Assembly: GCA_947572405.1 (NCBI GenBank) | Contig: CANPBV010000082.1 | Span: 1 to 5,881, forward strand | Length of the DNA: 5,881 nt | Source: an uncultured Mycoplasmatota bacterium | GTDB lineage: Bacteria > Bacillota_I > Bacilli_A > RF39 > UBA660 | Reading direction: 5' to 3' | Part shown: positions 1-5,791 of the stretch, in pieces | How the letters are laid out: each line of letters starts with the position of its first letter | Numbering within the stretch: the first letter of the stretch is position 1 | Position numbers and translations under genes: made by a program | The notes under the pieces: model-generated | What the model saw: the letters and a program-made list of their open reading frames with translations, nothing else | The model's database searches: none | Told to the model about the DNA's origin: nothing

Positions 1-22
1 TGGGTTATTTTTGATAGTTAGG

Positions 23-52
23 TTGCGGACATAGTCTGCGGCATGATATAAT
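23..52 (+). promoter_or_regulatory. Promoter of the cation ATPase operon (extended -10)
   Basis: A perfect TATAAT lies at 47-52 and is preceded by TG one base upstream (44-45), forming an extended -10. A weak -35, TTGCGG, sits at 23-28 with an 18-bp spacer. The start of transcription would fall near 59, giving a leader of about 19 nt that contains the ribosome site GGGAGGG (66-72), five bases before the ATG at 78. An imperfect dyad, GCGGAC-ATA-GTCTGC (25-39), overlaps the -35 and spacer and could be an operator. The site is read from the sequence only. Confidence 0.7.
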
Positions 53-77
53 ATTAACGACAATAGGGAGGGCTTCT

Positions 78-2723
78 ATGAAACATTGGTACCAAGAAGA
101 AATTTCAACTCTGGAACAAGAACTGCATACGGGAAAAAAAGGACTATCAGAACAAGAAGTTCTGTCTAGGCTACAACAATATGGAAAAAATGAACTGCCA
201 AAAGCAAAACGAAAAAGTATTATAACAGTATTTTTTCGTCAATTGTTAAATCCACTTGTTATCATTCTGATTATAACTGGTATCATTTCTCTTTTCGCGC
301 ATGAATATATAGATGCAGTTTTCATTCTATTTGTTATTTTAATAGATGCTTTCCTTGGAACTTTGGAAGAACAAAAAGCAGAAAAAAATGCTACTGCGTT
401 ACAAAATATGATAAAAATAAAAACAAAAGTAAGAAGAAACAATCAGGTAATCGAAATTCCATCGGAAGAATTGGTCGTTGGAGATATTATTCACTTAGAA
501 TCTGGAGATAAAATCGGGGCTGATATCCGATTGATTCATACTGCCAATTTAATGGTCGATGAAGCATTCTTAACAGGTGAATCCATAGCAAACACAAAAA
601 AATCAGAACCATTAGATAAAGAGGTCCCCATTACAGATCAAGCCAACATGGGATTTGCTGGGTCTACGGTTTTAAGTGGAAGGGGAACTGGAATCGTTGT
701 TGCGACAGGAATCAAGACAGAACTTGGAAAAATCGCACATAGTGTAAACAATAGCAATTCTTCCAAAACACCACTTATCATCAGAATGGAAAAATTTACT
801 AAGCAAATTAGTATTTTAGTTGTGATAGTTGCACTTATCCTCGCCTTTATCTTATATATGAAAGGCATGGCCCCAAAAGAAATATTCTTTACTGTAGTAG
901 CACTTTCTATTTCTGCAATTCCAGAAGGATTACCAGTTTCTCTTACAATCGCTCTTTCTATTGCCTCTAACAGAATGTCCAAAAAAAATGTTATTGTAAG
1001 GAAATTAAACGCGGTTGAAGGTCTAGGAAGTTGCACTGTAATTGCCACTGATAAAACAGGAACTTTAACTTTAAATGAACAAACAGCAAAGATCATTTTG
1101 CTTCCAAGCGGGAAAACGCATACAATTTCAGGCGTTGGTTACAATGGGAATGGTTCTATTGCTAACATTAATGATGAGATAAAAAACATTGCCACCATGG
1201 GGATTTTAAATAATGAGGCCTATCTCACATTGGAAAATCAGCAATGGAAGTTTGGGGGAGACTCGATTGATATTGCTCTTCTTGCACTCGGATACAAAGC
1301 CGAAATAGGACCTAATGTAAAAGAAAATTTATCCATTATTGGGGAAATTCCATATGAATCAGAAAAAAAATATTCGGCTATATTCTACCTTAACCAAAAT
1401 GAGGTACAGGCAACGGTGAAAGGTTCTTTAGAAAAGATACTTCCATTTTGTGAAAATATGATGATAGATGGACAAAAAGAAAAATTGGATACGAAAAAAG
1501 TATTAAAACAAAATGAAGAACTTGCTTCTTCTGGATATAGAGTAATTGCTTTGGCACAGGGAGTCAAAAAAGAATTTGAGAAAAAAAACAATTATGATGA
1601 AAAGGATCTTCCTAAGCTAACTTTTTTAGGACTCATCGGCTTTATTGATCCAATTCGTTCTGAGGTCCCAGAGGCAATTCAGGCTTGCAAAAAGGCAGGT
1701 ATTAAAATAGTCATGATCACTGGAGATCATCCCTTGACGGCGGCTTCAATCGGAAAAAAATTAGGATTCAATGAAAAAAAAATCACAACTGGAGAAAAAT
1801 TGCAAAAATATTTAGACCAGGGGGAATTGAGTAGTGATTGTTTTATCTCCCAAATTTCTATTTTTTCTAGAGTCACTCCTACCCAAAAATTAGCAATCAT
1901 AGAATCTTTTAAAAGGCAAGGAGAATTTGTCGCTGTTACAGGAGATGGAGTAAATGATGCCCCCGCTATGAAAGCAGCCAATATTGGAATTGCTATGGGA
2001 AGTGGTACAGATGTGGCAAAAGAGACTGGATCTTTAATTATTACTGATGATAATTTTAGTTCTATCGTAGCTGGGATAGAAGAAGGTAGATATGCATATG
2101 ACAATATCAGAAAAGTTATCTATATGTTACTCTCCTGCGGAATTTCAGAAGTTTTATTTTTTGTTTTGGCGCTCCTTTTTGGACTACCTATTCCATTGCT
2201 TGCAATACAATTACTATGGCTTAATTTGGTAACAGATGGAATTCAGGATGTTGCCCTTTCATTTGAAAAAGGTGACAAAAAGGTAATGATTCAAAAGCCT
2301 AGAAAAACATCCGAATCTATTTTTAATAAACTAATGATTGAAGAAATATTACTATCAGGTATTATTATAGGTGGAATTGTTTTTGGTTTTTGGTATTACT
2401 TGATAAACAATATTCATATGGATATCAAAAATGCAAGAAGCTTTATTTTATTAATTATGGTATTTATGCAGAATATTCATGTGTTTAATTGTAGATCTGA
2501 GCTCACTTCTACATTTAAACTTTCCATTAAAAATAATCCGCTCATTGTTATTGGTATATTGGCAACGCTTCTTTTACAATTAGCGGTTACAGAAACACCA
2601 TTTCTTAGTAACATTTTAGGTATAGAAACAATTAGTGCTTATCATATTATACTAACATTCCTATTAACTATACCACTTTTAATCGCTATGGAATTATTTA
2701 AATTTATAAAACGTAAGGAGTAG
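78..2723 (+). CDS. P2-type cation-transporting ATPase, probably Ca2+ export
   Basis: This is a complete 881-residue P-type ATPase that uses ATP to pump a cation, most likely Ca2+, across the plasma membrane. Visible parts, in order: cation-ATPase N-terminal domain (about 1-75), M1-M2 hairpin (about 56-95), actuator loop TGES (166-169), M4 ion-site motif PEGL (282-285), phosphorylation site DKTGT with Asp325, nucleotide-binding domain with KGS (448-450), hinge TGDGVNDAP (621-629), and the C-terminal membrane helices. Aligned by motif to SERCA, Glu283 (M4), Glu691 (M5), Asn716 and Asp720 (M6) are kept. SERCA Asn768 is Gly688 and Glu908 is Gln798. That fits an intact site II and an altered site I, as in pumps thought to carry one Ca2+ per cycle. 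Another cation, such as Mn2+, is possible. The start is fixed by GGGAGGG at 66-72. The next gene begins 3 nt after the stop. Confidence 0.95.
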   Translation: MKHWYQEEISTLEQELHTGKKGLSEQEVLSRLQQYGKNELPKAKRKSIITVFFRQLLNPLVIILIITGIISLFAHEYIDAVFILFVILIDAFLGTLEEQKAEKNATALQNMIKIKTKVRRNNQVIEIPSEELVVGDIIHLESGDKIGADIRLIHTANLMVDEAFLTGESIANTKKSEPLDKEVPITDQANMGFAGSTVLSGRGTGIVVATGIKTELGKIAHSVNNSNSSKTPLIIRMEKFTKQISILVVIVALILAFILYMKGMAPKEIFFTVVALSISAIPEGLPVSLTIALSIASNRMSKKNVIVRKLNAVEGLGSCTVIATDKTGTLTLNEQTAKIILLPSGKTHTISGVGYNGNGSIANINDEIKNIATMGILNNEAYLTLENQQWKFGGDSIDIALLALGYKAEIGPNVKENLSIIGEIPYESEKKYSAIFYLNQNEVQATVKGSLEKILPFCENMMIDGQKEKLDTKKVLKQNEELASSGYRVIALAQGVKKEFEKKNNYDEKDLPKLTFLGLIGFIDPIRSEVPEAIQACKKAGIKIVMITGDHPLTAASIGKKLGFNEKKITTGEKLQKYLDQGELSSDCFISQISIFSRVTPTQKLAIIESFKRQGEFVAVTGDGVNDAPAMKAANIGIAMGSGTDVAKETGSLIITDDNFSSIVAGIEEGRYAYDNIRKVIYMLLSCGISEVLFFVLALLFGLPIPLLAIQLLWLNLVTDGIQDVALSFEKGDKKVMIQKPRKTSESIFNKLMIEEILLSGIIIGGIVFGFWYYLINNIHMDIKNARSFILLIMVFMQNIHVFNCRSELTSTFKLSIKNNPLIVIGILATLLLQLAVTETPFLSNILGIETISAYHIILTFLLTIPLLIAMELFKFIKRKE

Positions 2724-2726
2724 AAT

Positions 2727-3440
2727 ATGTATTATTTCATTTATTATTTTGCCATGTTTATGATTTATTCGTTTTGCGGATGGATTATTGAAATCATTTT
2801 TATTGGCATTACCGAAAAAAAAATTATCAATAGAGGCTTTCTATTGGGGCCTTATCTTCCGATCTACGGGATTGGCGGAATTTTAATGACTCTTATCTTA
2901 AAATTTTATATTAATTATCCATTTATATTACTATTAAATGCTATTATTATAGGCTCCATTATAGAATATTTTACTGGATATGTTATGGAAAAGACATTCA
3001 AAGCAAAATGGTGGGATTATAGCAAAGAGCCTTTTAATTTAAATGGAAGAATTTGTTTATTAAATTCTATTCTATTTGGAATTTTAGGCACCGCGTTAAT
3101 TTATTTTATCAATCCGTTTTTGAATTCCTGTTTGCATCAAATTCCAAAACCAATTTTGTGTTTTATTTCAGGATTATTACTTTCTATATTTATTATTGAT
3201 GTTATTATTTCTTGTAATATTGTAAAAGAGTTAAAATTAACCGCGAACGCTTTAAAGAAAGATTATACGAACGAAATGTCCCACAAGGTAAGAGAAGTTT
3301 TGGCAAATAAAAACTGGTCATTTAAACGTCTGTTGAATGCTTTTCCAAGTCTAACATTTTTCAATATGAAACAATTAAAAAAAATAATCAAAAGACAGGC
3401 AACAAAATTGACAAAAAAACTAACTCATATACAAAAATAA
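2727..3440 (+). CDS. Polytopic membrane protein, ABC_trans_CmpB family (PF06541)
   Basis: This 237-residue membrane protein has the conserved pattern of the 'putative ABC-transporter type IV' family: SFCGWIIE near 15-22, NRGFLLGPYLPIYG (35-48), an EYFTGYVME segment (80-88), and WWDYS followed by PFNLNGRICL (95-111). It shows about five hydrophobic segments (roughly 3-27, 43-60, 64-85, 110-130, 142-163). A strongly basic C-terminal tail (about 167-237) is probably cytoplasmic. The biochemical function of the family is unknown, and the ABC label is weak because no ATP-binding partner is present here. Its ribosome site AAGGAG (2715-2720) lies inside the last codons of the upstream ATPase gene, and only 3 nt separate the two genes, so they are very likely co-transcribed and perhaps translationally coupled. 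A role linked to the cation pump is inference from this context. Confidence 0.88.
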   Translation: MYYFIYYFAMFMIYSFCGWIIEIIFIGITEKKIINRGFLLGPYLPIYGIGGILMTLILKFYINYPFILLLNAIIIGSIIEYFTGYVMEKTFKAKWWDYSKEPFNLNGRICLLNSILFGILGTALIYFINPFLNSCLHQIPKPILCFISGLLLSIFIIDVIISCNIVKELKLTANALKKDYTNEMSHKVREVLANKNWSFKRLLNAFPSLTFFNMKQLKKIIKRQATKLTKKLTHIQK

Positions 3441-3491
3441 AATGTTACTTTTTTGTTTTATTTTCTTCCTTAAAATTTTTGAATTTTTTTT
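3434..3491 (+). terminator. Weak candidate terminator(s) of the ATPase operon
   Basis: AAAATAAAA (3434-3442) pairs with TTTTATTTT (3456-3464) across a 13-nt loop, overlapping the stop codon of the upstream gene. A second tiny stem, AAAATT/AATTTT (3472-3477 with 3482-3487), runs straight into a T-run. Both stems are A-T only and may be compositional noise. The position immediately after the operon is the main support. Confidence 0.3.
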
Positions 3492-3495
3492 GGTA

Positions 3496-3523
3496 TCAAT
3501 GATTCAAATAATCAAATCATTGA
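3496..3523 (+). terminator. Hairpin, possible operon terminator
   Basis: TCAATGATT (3496-3504) and AATCATTGA (3515-3523) form a perfect 9-bp stem around a 10-nt loop. The following bases (CATTTTCTATATTTC) are only moderately T-rich, so termination on the plus strand is plausible but not compelling. It could serve the ATPase operon together with the AT-only stems just upstream. Confidence 0.35.
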
Positions 3524-3582
3524 CATTTTCTATATTTCTGTCTTAGAGGTCTGTTACAACATTTTTTCCAATCAGTAAAATT

Positions 3583-3744
3583 TTTATTTGAATGGTTGTG
3601 TTAAACATAATAACTGATAAATCAAATATAACCAAATTTTAATAACGTTAAAACACATATTTTAAAATTGCTAATTATATTGGATTTAAAAATGATAATT
3701 AAGTGCTTATCAGTCATAAAGTTGAACACAACTATTCTAATAAA
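3583..3744. repeat. MITE-like element with 38-bp imperfect inverted repeats
   Basis: Bases 3583-3620 are the near reverse complement of 3707-3744. About 32 of 38 positions match by eye with no gaps. The best blocks are GTTGTGTT (3595-3602) with AACACAAC (3725-3732), and ACTGATAA (3613-3620) with TTATCAGT (3707-3714). The 86-bp centre has no convincing gene and contains a further near-palindrome, TTTTAATAACGTTAAAA (3637-3653). This fits a non-autonomous mobile element or the two ends of a decayed insertion sequence. A long-hairpin RNA is the alternative. No clear target-site duplication is visible. Confidence 0.5.
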
Positions 3745-3831
3745 ACAATTACTATTAATCGTAAGACTAAGCTTATACTTTACATTTTTTAAGTGTTAAT
3801 AGTCAAATATATTTCATAAAAAAATTACGTT

Positions 3832-3879
3832 TTAAATAAAAAAATAAAAGATAATTTTTTATAGATTATCTTTTATTTT
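3832..3879 (-). terminator. Rho-independent terminator of the minus-strand gene
   Basis: Bases 3841-3855 and 3865-3879 form a perfect 15-bp stem (AAAATAAAAGATAAT with its complement) around a 9-nt loop. Read on the minus strand, the second arm continues into TTTTTTTATTT, a U-tract. The hairpin overlaps the stop codon of the gene (3873-3875), so the last two codons are inside the stem. The stem is A-T rich, but its length and the U-tract make it convincing. Confidence 0.8.
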
Positions 3880-5153
3880 GCTAAATAATAAGTATAATAA
3901 TGTAAAGAACTGTTAAATTCAAATTCTTTATCATATACAATCGTTCTTATTCCAGTCATATCATGATAATATCTTAAATAATTTCCTTCCTTATAATAAA
4001 TATAATCTTTTAAATATTCTACCTCATTAATATTAGTAGTTCGAAATAAATAGGTTTTAACATCTTGATCTTTGATAGTAGAACGATATACTTCGTAAGC
4101 ATTTCCACTTTTTTTATAATAATAATAGTAACCTGAAAGGCTATTCCCTACTTTATCTACTCTTTCATATTCGTTTGATTTTACTGTATATAAGTTAAAA
4201 TATAGATTAGAATTTAATGCATCTACTACTTTTCTAGTGTCCCATTTTCCTAGATCATAATATTTCATTCCAATCTCTTCATTTCCTATTTCTACTATAT
4301 TCCCTGCTTTAGGATCGATTTTATATTGTTTCTTAGATTCTCTATCAAATAAATAAAGAAAACCTTCGATACTACCTTGAATATAAGAATTAAAAGAAAT
4401 TGAGGAATGATATTCTATTGTTTTTTTGGTATTATATACTAAATCTACTACATAAAAGGTACTAAAATCATAGGTACTACTATAATCAGCAGTTATGTAA
4501 TATCTAGAAGCCTTGGCATCTATAGTTCTATCATAAGAATCTTGTGAAAAAATATTAATATTATACAAAGTTTTATTTTTGATATAATTATTAATTAAAT
4601 AGATACCATCATAATTATCAACACCTATATAGTGATTTTCTACTAAATTTCCTGGATATGTAATTATTGGCCCTTCTGCTACTTCTTTTTCAATATTATC
4701 TACAAAATGATTAAAGTCATATCCATATTCTTCCATATCTTTCGCAAACTTTTCTAATTCGCCAGATTTATTCTGCAAATCATGATAATTATATAAGATA
4801 CCATCATAATAACACAAAATATCAGTTACTTGTTCTTCTTTTTTAAAAATTGGATAAATACATTCGTAGTTTTCATTCTTAAAATATTCCACATTTTGAA
4901 CTACCCTATCATTTTTATGAAATGTCTGGTATGTTAAAAGTGGAAAGATTGTATTGTTAATTGTGAAAGTAAAATAATAACTGTTTTCTTCACCTTTAGT
5001 ATTCAATGTTGCCCTTTCATTTATTTCAACTAAATAGTTATTTCCTTTAATTTCATAATTTATAGTGTGCCCAGATCCTAAATATTTAAAACCAATTTGG
5101 ATTATAAGATAGAACATACATAATATTACTAACATACCAAGTATTCTCTTCAT
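3873..5153 (-). CDS. Unrecognised membrane-anchored, tyrosine-rich extracellular protein
   Basis: I do not recognise this 426-residue protein. Residues 4-24 form one hydrophobic N-terminal segment after MKR, most like an uncleaved signal anchor. The Cys at 12 lacks a small residue before it, so it is not a lipobox. The rest is hydrophilic and beta-prone, and about 58 residues (near 14%) are tyrosine, including five in a row at 342-346. Short repeated phrases such as DGIYLINNY (182-190), EGFLYLFDRESKKQYKIDP (263-281) and LKDYIYYKEGNYLRYYHD (381-398) resemble blades of a beta-propeller, like DUF5050-type proteins; this is inference. Cys98 and Cys114 could pair outside the cell. The start is set by AAGGTGG (5158-5164), 4 nt before the ATG. 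It is a single-gene unit with its own promoter and terminator and lies convergent to the ATPase operon. No function can be given. Confidence 0.85.
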   Translation of the reverse strand: MKRILGMLVILCMFYLIIQIGFKYLGSGHTINYEIKGNNYLVEINERATLNTKGEENSYYFTFTINNTIFPLLTYQTFHKNDRVVQNVEYFKNENYECIYPIFKKEEQVTDILCYYDGILYNYHDLQNKSGELEKFAKDMEEYGYDFNHFVDNIEKEVAEGPIITYPGNLVENHYIGVDNYDGIYLINNYIKNKTLYNINIFSQDSYDRTIDAKASRYYITADYSSTYDFSTFYVVDLVYNTKKTIEYHSSISFNSYIQGSIEGFLYLFDRESKKQYKIDPKAGNIVEIGNEEIGMKYYDLGKWDTRKVVDALNSNLYFNLYTVKSNEYERVDKVGNSLSGYYYYYKKSGNAYEVYRSTIKDQDVKTYLFRTTNINEVEYLKDYIYYKEGNYLRYYHDMTGIRTIVYDKEFEFNSSLHYYTYYLAK

Positions 5154-5177
5154 TTTACCACCTTATCCTATATATAA

Positions 5178-5206
5178 ATTATATAGAATTTTTTTTATTT
5201 TTTCAA
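5178..5206 (-). promoter_or_regulatory. Sigma-A-type promoter of the minus-strand gene
   Basis: On the minus strand, TTGAAA (5201-5206) and TATAAT (5178-5183) are separated by exactly 17 bp, one mismatch from consensus. The start of transcription would be near 5171, only about 18 nt before the ATG, with AAGGTGG (5158-5164) in between. The gene is therefore expected to be expressed from a short leader without room for a riboswitch. Confidence 0.8.
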
Positions 5207-5266
5207 TATGTTTTTTCTTTCCAAAAGTAAGTCTTTAAATTATATAATATATAAATAATTAAAACA

Positions 5267-5342
5267 TCTTATCTACGGACAGTTTTTGAAATCAATATAA
5301 AACTGTTATAGGTCCAGTTTGTTAAAATTCCCCTTATAACAC
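5267..5342 (+). repeat. Direct repeat copy 1, two competing hairpins
   Basis: This 76-bp unit matches 5697-5773 with about five differences (roughly 93% identity by eye). It can form ACAGTTTT/AAAACTGT (5279-5286 with 5299-5306) or TGTTATA/TATAACA (5304-5310 with 5335-5341), but not both, because they share TGT at 5304-5306. A small inner stem, AGTTT/AAATT around GTTA, lies inside the second hairpin. No U-tract follows, unlike copy 2. The strand is given only to show the reading direction in which copy 2 acts as a terminator. Confidence 0.75.
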
Positions 5343-5499
5343 TTACATTATAGATGGTAAGAAAGTTAAGTAAAGAATTATGTCCCTATTTAATGCTGGT
5401 CTAACTCTATTTAAGCGTACCTTGAACTCATATATATATTAGAATTCCCTTCTCCTTTAAACTTTATGATCTTTGACTTCGCAAGATTAACTCTATAAA

Positions 5500-5556
5500 T
5501 GGAAAAAAAGAGAAAATCTTTTTTGCGTGCAATAATTTCCTCTTTTTTCTTTTCCA
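5500..5556. repeat. Imperfect long A/T hairpin
   Basis: TGGAAAAAAAGAG (5500-5512) can pair along its length with CTCTTTTTTCTTTTCCA (5540-5556) if about four bases bulge out of the second arm. The sequence after either end is only moderately T-rich, so a terminator role on either strand is uncertain. Low sequence complexity makes chance pairing possible. Confidence 0.4.
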
Positions 5557-5571
5557 ATTTTAATTATATCA

Positions 5572-5702
5572 ATAAGAAGGCTTAAATCACACCAATTTTA
5601 TACATCATTGGACGTATGTTTTATCAATCAAAGCCCTATACTCACCTAATCCAAAACCGTCCATAGGCAAGTTATTTTATACCAGACTTCCCACCTTCTT
5701 AT
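5572..5702. other. Candidate structured RNA domain closed by a 9-bp stem
   Basis: ATAAGAAGG (5572-5580) is the exact reverse complement of CCTTCTTAT (5694-5702). Inside, TGGACG (5609-5614) can pair with CGTCCA (5658-5663), and GCC-TAT (5633-5639, one bulge) with ATAGGC (5663-5668); these two share a base and partly compete. The domain leads directly into the hairpins of repeat copy 2. I match it to no known riboswitch, 6S RNA, RNase P RNA or tmRNA. The strand cannot be settled, though the plus strand places a terminator right after it. Confidence 0.25.
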
Positions 5703-5773
5703 CTACGGATAGTTTTTGAAATCAATATAAAACGTGTTATAGATCCAGTTTGTTAAAACTCCTCTTATAACAC
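5697..5773 (+). repeat. Direct repeat copy 2, upstream of the truncated gene
   Basis: This 77-bp unit repeats 5267-5342. It differs by one inserted G (5734) and about four substitutions. The change C to T (5280 versus 5710) turns a C-G pair into U-G, and inner-stem G-U in copy 1 is G-C here, so the folds survive the changes. The 3' hairpin is longer in this copy (11 bp) and is followed by a U-tract. Confidence 0.75.
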
Positions 5774-5791
5774 GTTCTTTTCATATTTTTT
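5731..5791 (+). terminator. Nested hairpin plus U-tract, terminator or attenuator
   Basis: AACGTGTTATA (5731-5741) pairs perfectly with TATAACACGTT (5766-5776). Inside the 24-nt loop, AGTTT/AAACT (5747-5751 with 5756-5760) closes a GTTA tetraloop. The arm is followed by CTTTTCATATTTTTT (5777-5791). This is a good plus-strand rho-independent terminator for any transcript entering from the upstream region. It sits about 60 nt before the start codon of the truncated gene. Confidence 0.65.

Larger units (their letters stand above)
3441..3840. other. Gene-free AT-rich gap between convergent genes
   Basis: About 400 bases separate the plus-strand operon from the convergent minus-strand gene. I see no reading frame with a ribosome site and no recognisable tRNA or rRNA. 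What it holds is structure: two weak hairpins near 3434-3491, a 9-bp hairpin at 3496-3523, and an inverted-repeat element at 3583-3744. The length is unusual for two genes that converge on terminators. Confidence 0.8.
5207..5789. other. Long gene-free region rich in repeats and RNA-like structure
   Basis: Nearly 600 bases lie between two promoters pointing away from each other, with no normal-sized gene. Contents in order: AT-rich sequence with a plus-strand TATAAT at 5243-5248; direct repeat copy 1 (5267-5342); an unassigned stretch (5343-5499); an A/T hairpin (5500-5556); a domain closed by a 9-bp stem (5572-5702); and direct repeat copy 2 with a terminator (5697-5790). The base composition is less AT-extreme at 5574-5700 than around it, which fits a structured RNA. 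Confidence 0.75.

Noticed and set aside
239..2104. Minus-strand open frames of 67 to 152 codons inside the ATPase gene.
   Set aside because: They lie opposite a gene with every P-type ATPase motif, have no ribosome sites, and their products look like antisense low-complexity translations.
3499..3546. A 15-codon plus-strand frame starting at ATG 3499.
   Set aside because: It has no ribosome site, overlaps a hairpin, and is too short to support.
3622..3717. A 31-codon minus-strand frame starting MTDKHLII within the inverted-repeat element.
   Set aside because: There is no Shine-Dalgarno sequence before the ATG, the product is not recognised, and the frame runs between the repeat arms where chance AT-rich frames are common.
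5354..5404. A 16-codon plus-strand frame (MVRKLSKEL start) after direct repeat copy 1.
   Set aside because: There is no ribosome site and no promoter at a suitable distance; a chance frame is sufficient explanation.
5420..5450. A tRNA T-arm-like GAGTTCAAG on the minus strand.
   Set aside because: The flanking bases do not form a T-stem, and no acceptor or anticodon arm can be found around it.
5402..5496. A 9-bp direct repeat, TAACTCTAT, at 5402-5410 and 5488-5496.
   Set aside because: Its length and AT-richness make a chance match likely, and nothing else is shared around the two copies.
5574..5700. A cobalamin riboswitch on the minus strand, from a GGTGGGAAGTCTGGT-like stretch.
   Set aside because: Only this short stretch resembles the class. 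The B12-box and the remaining conserved blocks are missing, and no B12 gene follows on that strand.
5267..5773. A CRISPR array.
   Set aside because: There are only two copies, each about 77 bp and 430 bp apart, with internal nested hairpins. This does not fit repeat and spacer geometry, and no cas gene is present.
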